Below are positions 58,412-64,000 of a stretch of 64,000 nucleotides of DNA, one piece after another. A model generated the notes under the pieces. The model was not told the DNA's origin, made no database searches, and saw only the letters and a list, made by a program, of their open reading frames with translations. The position numbers and the translations under genes were made by a program. Within the stretch, counting starts at the first letter, position 1, and each line of letters opens with the position of its first letter. This DNA comes from Plicaturopsis crispa FD-325 SS-3. Taxonomy: Eukaryota > Basidiomycota > Agaricomycetes > Amylocorticiales > Amylocorticiaceae. Where the stretch lies: NCBI GenBank assembly GCA_000827205.1, contig KN832556.1, positions 989,198 through 1,053,197 on the forward strand, in the 5' to 3' direction.

Positions 58412-61155
58412 TTATAAGGAGATGATGCGGGTTCCGAGATCAGCCATGGAGTATGCAAATTCTGGGCCAGGGCATGTCATGAACATCAGCGACGTGGGGA
58501 CTGCGAGGCGATGGGCCAGCGCGCCCACGTTGGAAGGCGTGAATTCGCCTTTCACGGTTATCTGGAAGTACTGTAGTTAGTAATGCACGAACAGAACAAG
58601 GAGACGAGGAACAGCTTACAAGATCGATGGTAATTTCAGGGAACGCCTCGTCTAGGACTAGTGCAAGGCCGACGTCAATTTATTGGAAAGAAAGCGCCAG
58701 GATTGACAAGCAGACATACTTTTGGCATTTGCCTCCATCTCGGATGGAACACCCTTCACATCGTCGCAGAAGTGGACGATCTTGATACACGACGTCTCCT
58801 CATTGTGGCTGACGTAGAGTATCATCTGGAAGAGATGATTTATCTGCAGACACATGTTCACTTCCATTTCTCTGAGTGGATTCGCCATACTCACCTCATC
58901 CGTCTTCGTCAAGATACATACCGGCTGCTTGCGCAACCGGGCCATCACAGCTATGAGGTTCTCTCCCCATCGCCTAGTAAGCCGCCAAGCATGCGCGAGC
59001 GGGTTCTGGTCATAAGTCCAGTACATCCAGCGTAGGAGGCGTATTTTGTTCTGCCCCGCAGAAAAGAACGTGGCGACGCCGATGAAATACGCGGCGAAGT
59101 ATCTGAGGGCCTAGATTAGTACTAGGAGAAAAGACTGATGTAAGACTGCGGAGACAGACCCTGCAGTGGTAGGATCGACGGCTATGTTCCCCGCAAACAC
59201 TGCCGCACATATCGCAAGTGCAAATATCACGACGAGCAAGGATGCCCTATGTTCGCGTGCCAAACGCCCGCGGTTAAATTTGAGCAGCAGAAGCGACAAT
59301 GGGAATAGTGTCATGACGGTGAGCCATACGAGTGAGAACCTGTACGGTCCGTCGTCAGATCAGGCGCCCAAGAGTATTGGAAGACAGGCGTACATCTTCG
59401 AAACGATCGCTAGACTGGCTCCAGCGCTCGCATATAGGATGGCGCAGAAGGCCGCAAAAGATAAAACAGTGATATGCGGTGATCCAGTTTTCGGAATTAC
59501 TTGCAGGAATGCCTGCGGAACTACACGGTCGAGAGCTAACTGCTCAAGAAGCTCACATGCACTCAATATGCCTACACCGAGGTAAGTTGTCTTGTCCGTT
59601 CAATATAAGCAAAAAAAGGTCACTTACCCGTTAGGACGCCCCCACAAAGAACGATGACGGCATCAATGACAATCCATGTACGCAGCCATCGTCCAGCAGA
59701 CTAGGAAACAATGTGAGCAAGATCGTAGTTAGAGTCAGATGACTCTTCCCGTACCACTTGCGCAAGTGCACTTAGCACATTTGCACCTCCTAATATTGTC
59801 TCCATGGGAATCATTGCCATAACAAGCAACGAGACCGTCGAGCTCAAAAATATAGCAGGCAGGTGCAAGTTTCGGAGCACGAGTGGGAAACGCCCAGGCT
59901 TGATCCTTGCCACGTATGCTGGCGTACCTGTACGTGACCAGTATTGGATGAATAGGTGTGAGATAAACGACGGAGCTCAACGCACATTCGAACCCGGTCA
60001 GCCCTAGCATCCCAATGCAAACGCCATTGAAGATCTGGTGTAGGATGCCTGCTGACGAACTCGGTTGACCCGAGTTCCAATTCTCTCGTAACTGCGCATT
60101 ACCGGTGCGTCCCCAAGCAATGGCCGAGGTCACGATGAGAACGGCCATCGTCAAGACCTGTTGCTCTAATTGAGCATACGGTAATGCGAAAAAGAATGAA
60201 CACTTACATGAAAGGAGAGAACAGCAAATGCAAATCGAGCGGATTCCTTGATTCCGCCTAGACTCACAATGGTGAAGAAAACGAGAACCATGATAGCGAA
60301 AACATATGAGGGGAAAGGGAGAGGGACTTCGCCGCCCAGATATGATGCTGCAGTCCCGGCAGATACGACAGAGGTCGAAGCAAAGTCCAGTAGCAGAAGG
60401 ACAGCCCCAACCATTGCAATAGACTTGCTGGAAACGTTTAGTCTACGCGGCGAAATATAAGTACACGGCATAGCAAAAAGAAAGGACAAGCGCACAAATA
60501 GGTGTACGGTGCACCACTAATGGGTAAGGCCGACGCCAACTCCTCCATTATGGGGCGCCATATGAAGAGCGTGAGTGGGGCGATCAATAATGACAGCGGG
60601 GAGCTAGTGTTATTGGCTTGGCTTGAGACAGACAAAGGGAAAACGAAAAAAAAAAAAAAGAACGCACTATACGCCGGCGACCGCGAACACGGCTGGAAGC
60701 GCGTAAAACACGCTCCCAAGTACATCGTTCCCCGACACAGACGTGCCTGTTAGTTGGCCGAGTGACTGTTTCTCGTGTTTGATCCGTAGTGACGTCTGTC
60801 CTTCGACGCGATCGGTACTGCTGAGCACCAGCCCGTGCTGGACAGATCCCCAACCAGCGAATTCAAAGTCGTTGGACAGATTCAAGAAACGGGAAGGCAC
60901 GCTCGTGAGTTTCAACCCTCCTGTCTTCGGTCGCTGCCGTCGCAGGACAATGTCAAAACGCGACTGGTCGAAGGAAGGAGGCGTAGCTGCAGTTTTTCAG
61001 TAAGCCCTTTACGTTTGAATGTCCAGGTATGTAGTTTGACAATACTCACCAGTCTCCCCTGTATAATGGCCTGCACTGCTGTGCGACGTGCGAAGAGGTG
61101 GCTCAATCGCGATCCAGTCGACTGGTGTCGACTTTGTAGCAGGTCCGGAGTCCAT
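58412..61155 (-). CDS. APC-superfamily amino-acid permease with an extra cytosolic tail
   Basis: A long multi-exon gene. The start (MDSGPATKSTPVDWIAIEPP) is followed by ~130 hydrophilic residues with a DFEFAGWGSVQHGL stretch, then membrane segments including GSVFYALPAVFAVAG, PLTLFIWRPIMEELASALP, SIAMVGAVLLLLDFASTSVV, VFAIMVLVFFTIVSLGGIKE, LLVMAMIPMETILGG, VLSFAAFCAILYASAG and LRYFAAYFIGVATFFSAG. This layout of about twelve spans fits an APC-type amino-acid or polyamine transporter. After the last span and VCILTKTDE, a soluble tail of ~120 residues follows, with INHLFQMILYVSHNEETSCI, KIVHFCDDVKGVPSEM, LDEAFPEITIDL and VGALAHRLAVPTSLMFMTC. I do not recognise that tail. A poly-A tract near 60642-60660 lies in an intron. 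The substrate cannot be inferred. Confidence 0.85.
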
Positions 61156-61925
61156 TGAACGCGATGCTAGAGCGAACGTCGGGATGAATGTCGAGTAGCT
61201 ACGCGTATGCACTGAGCCACTCCCAGCCTGGACAGAGAAAAGTGGAAGACGACGAGGCAACGGCCAGACAAAGTCGCAGAGGACATCAAAGGAGACCAGT
61301 CGATTCAAATAAACAAACGAGCCACCGTGACCGGGGCAGCCAAGGGGCAGCAACCAGAAGCTCGGGCTCCAGCTCGAGGATCGCGGAGCCAAATCTACGA
61401 AAATGCATCTGTGCGACAAGGTCCTGGCCGATTTCTGTCAAGTTTCGCATAGTAGACAGCAGAAGCTCCAACGGATGTACACGCTGTATTGACGTGGGTC
61501 CCGCCGGTGTCGAGCAGGAGTACAGACACTAAGAATCTTGATATCGAAAGGAGAAAGTGTAGTCTTAAGGCTAACTTGGGCTTTAGCATTTAGCGTACTT
61601 AGCCCCGAGTTTCGAGCAATATCGTCATAGGCAAGTCCTAGGATCAAAGCTGTCCGGTCCGAGAAGTCAAAATGAATAAATCAATCTCGTGTACATGGTT
61701 GACAGGCGATGGTATTTGGGATGGGTTGGTGTGGATTCCAGATATGGAGTCCGAGAACGATCCGAGACTTGTAATCCAATATGTAGAAGGGTATGAAATG
61801 GCACTTGAATGAATCCAAAGAGAGGTATCGCTCGTGATGGTCGTGAATATGAAAGTGGCTGCAGATCGAACATTGGAGTGAAGGATAAAGTATCGCGAAA
61901 AAAACTAAGGAAAATATACTCCCAT
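61156..61925. other. Intergenic region
   Basis: This 770-bp region lies between two minus-strand genes and carries the permease promoter and the 3' UTR of the 61,926 gene. Short open frames on the minus strand show no motif, although one frame of ~70 codons (MILGLAYDDIARNSG) is slightly protein-like. Confidence 0.4.
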
Positions 61926-63790
61926 TTAAACGGTCGTGGAGACTGGCAGTGGTGTAATCTGCGGTGCTGGATCGGATGTGTTGGTCACTGGTCCCGGAGT
62001 AGGTGAAGGGGTGATCTCGACAGGCGGTTGGACAGGATCAGCCTTCGGCGGTTCACCGGATGGAACTTCAGGCTCAACAGGCGGCACGGCGGGCTCCGCC
62101 GGCGTATTGGGTACTTTGTCGGCAGGAGGCTGCGCATGCGTGGGATCTGTCTTGGATGGCTCCCCCGCCGGCACGCTAGGTACTGCTCCAGAAGGAGGCT
62201 GCGAGCGATCCTCAGGCAGTTTCGGCGTTTCGTCCGTCGGGGTGGAGATTGGGTGGCCGTTTGAAGGCTTGTCCTCGGGTGGTGGTTTTGCCTTGAAGTC
62301 CCACGGACGAGGAACCATTGCAGCCGGCATGATCCTATCCAACCCAGTTGATGAGGATGTAGAACACGGCGACGGAGCGAAAGACCTACCAAGTGGCCGC
62401 ACATACGACACCAGCCCCGCGGTCTTGCTTGAGGATCGCCTTGAACTCGAAATCGACGAACTGGGAGATGTAGCGAACGAAAGGTAGAATCTCGCGCACG
62501 CCGTTGTTGATCATAGACATTGCAGTCAGGAAATTGATCACGGCGGTACTGATCGACGGTTCCTTCGAGAGGTACACAAGTGTCGGTGGAGGCAGCACAA
62601 TTTCAAGACCCCACCAGTCTGTAGTAATGCATGATTAGCAGCACAGAGGATAAAGCGATAACCAATATACGTACAAGTGAGTACGAAGATGCGGTCCGTC
62701 GGGGGGTATACGCCTGCAAAGTTTCTCAGCGCTGGATATCAACTTCGATAGCACACGTTTGCTCACCGGTGTGGTCAGGCGTCACCGCGCGGCCGGTTGC
62801 GTACCCAAGACCCATCAAGCTCGGCGTGATCTGCTCAATGCCTTTTATCACGGTCTCCGCGGTGGGCAGCGCACCCGCCAGTATGCCGTCCCCGTCTCCG
62901 GGCTGTCCGAGTCCTAAGTCAGGCTGCATGACCAAGCTCACGATGTGCATGTCTTTGAATAGCGCAACAAGCGCGTCTACAGACGCGCCGGCGACGCCTG
63001 CCATGCCCGCAACCTCAGCAGCCTCTGTCAGCTTCGCAAAGTGCCGTTGGTGTTCTTCCGCATCTGGATACGCGAGACAGACGCCATGTATCGGTCCACG
63101 CGGCTTCTCATCAGTGTCAACATCTTTGAGGCCTTTGACGTGTACGGGAGCATCGGATACAGGGAGTGCACGTAGCTGAGCGATAACGCGGTTTGCAGTC
63201 TTGGGCTGCATGAGCTGCGCCTTCACCTTCTTTAGCTGAGGGAGCGAGGCAGCCGCCCTAGGCTTTGGTGAAGCAGGACTAATGGAGGTTGGGCCCACGA
63301 TGAGGGAGCGTACGATCAATGCGGATTGCTTTGCGCGTTTGTCGGGCGAGGCGGCGGGCATAAGATTACGTGCAAAAGCTGCGGACGCCCGGGTGCGCTT
63401 TGCCCGCTCAGACGAAGCAGACAATGCTGCATTGTTGTGCTGGGAGTGCTCACGGCTGTGGTTTGCGGGTGTGCCGTAGAGAAATGAAAACGAGCGGTAT
63501 GCGAAAGAGCGTGTCGGTCTGCGAGGCTTGGGCGGCGTGTCGGCTGGGTCAGGCGAGGCGGGTAAAGGTACGTCTTCCGGCTGCACATTCGACGGCGACG
63601 CTAAACTCTGCTCCGGTTTCACTTCCACGGCCTGCTCCGCGTCAGATGCAACATCAGGAGCTGAAGATGCCAACGTCGAATCATTTCGCCCGTCGTACAC
63701 GCCGCCACCGTCGTCGTCAGGCCGTGCAGGTACCTCGGCGTCTTCAGTCTTCGGCGCTGACGTTGGATACCAGAATGAAAAGAGCGGCAT
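61926..63790 (-). CDS. Uncharacterised proline-rich protein with a hydrophobic middle
   Basis: Several exons encode about 560 residues. The N-terminal ~200 residues are Ala/Pro/Ser-rich and basic. A central part looks conserved: PKTANRVIAQLRALPVSD, GPIHGVCLAYPDAEEHQRHF, LVALFKDMHIVSLVMQPDL and LPTAETVIKGIEQITPSLMG. A block of likely helices and hydrophobic segments follows: DWWGLEIVLPPPTLVYL, ISTAVINFLTAMSMINNGVR and EILPFVRYISQFVDFEFKAI. The C-terminal ~130 residues are a Pro/Glu/Pro repeat-like run (AGEPSKTDP, EPAVPPVEPEVPSGEPP) ending ITPLPVSTTV. I recall similar Agaricomycete proteins without a known function. The start is the first ATG, at 63790. Confidence 0.72.
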
Positions 63791-64000
63791 GGTGGAAGAA
63801 AATAGATACGGTCAATGGGGACGGAGATGAGGGCGAGACGGAGGACCGATCCAAAACGTTTCCACGTCTGTTTATGAAGGGCGGCACTCCGTTTGCGGCG
63901 GCATCGCTCGGCACCGTTCTAGGTTGAATCTCCGCGAGCATTCCCACAGCACTCATCAGGGTTGCCACTGGCCAGGAGATCCTAGATTCAGCAGAAACAT
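63791..64000. other. Upstream region of the last gene
   Basis: The last 210 bases probably hold the promoter of the minus-strand gene. No further gene is supported before the window edge. Confidence 0.35.

Noticed and set aside
60640-60662. Poly-A tract as a retroelement tail
   Set aside because: It lies in an intron of the permease gene, with no adjacent element or target-site duplication, so it is more likely a splice-related pyrimidine tract on the minus strand.

Overview
The window looks like nuclear DNA of a filamentous basidiomycete, probably a mushroom-forming Agaricomycete. The genes are compact and cut by many 45-65 bp GT-AG introns with branch-like CTNAC/TGAC motifs. They lie on both strands with short spacers. 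Several families (the secreted 'glycopeptide' type, GH76, the fungal complex I 21 kDa subunit, MIC12, the AreA-type GATA factor) are fungal or basidiomycete in character. I see no rRNA, tRNA, CRISPR, transposon or virus-like element. All assignments come from reading translations, splice junctions and motifs; no database search was possible.

Layout. 1-9.1 kb: a large protein ending in a Ulp1/C48-like fold without a cysteine nucleophile (+), a small basic protein (-), and the mRNA 3'-end endonuclease Ysh1/CPSF73 (+). 9.7-14 kb: divergent secreted proteins, a cysteine-rich 'glycopeptide' (-) and a GH76 alpha-1,6-mannanase (+). 14.3-23.3 kb: two large minus-strand regulators in tandem, a Sec7-PH Arf exchange factor and an AreA-type GATA factor, followed by a ~3 kb non-coding stretch. 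26.4-33.3 kb: three minus-strand genes for membrane or secreted proteins, signal peptide peptidase, GH5 beta-mannanase and gamma-glutamyltranspeptidase. 33.8-40.5 kb: a disordered protein (+), a UPF0643-like protein (-), the complex I 21 kDa subunit (+) and a coiled-coil protein (+). 40.9-48 kb: Rvb1/pontin, a 1061-residue uncharacterised protein and complex I PSST/NDUFS7 (all -). 48.5-64 kb: an F-box protein with a coding minisatellite (+), a protein kinase (-), a 3-methyladenine DNA glycosylase (-), proteinase B inhibitor (+), a MIC12-like protein (-), a Nudix hydrolase (+), an APC permease with an extra cytosolic tail (-) and a proline-rich unknown (-).

There is no operon or clear biosynthetic cluster. 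Themes that recur are mitochondrial function (two complex I subunits, MIC12), mannan breakdown (GH76, GH5) and nitrogen metabolism (AreA, gamma-GT, amino-acid permease); these are loose neighbourhoods, not shown to be co-regulated. Many pairs are head to head and share promoters of 118-560 bp. The most unusual items are the 24-bp repeat coding array in the F-box gene, the C48-like domain lacking its cysteine, a GC-AG intron that splits the GLGD active-site motif of signal peptide peptidase, and 13-21 nt exons in the mannanase.
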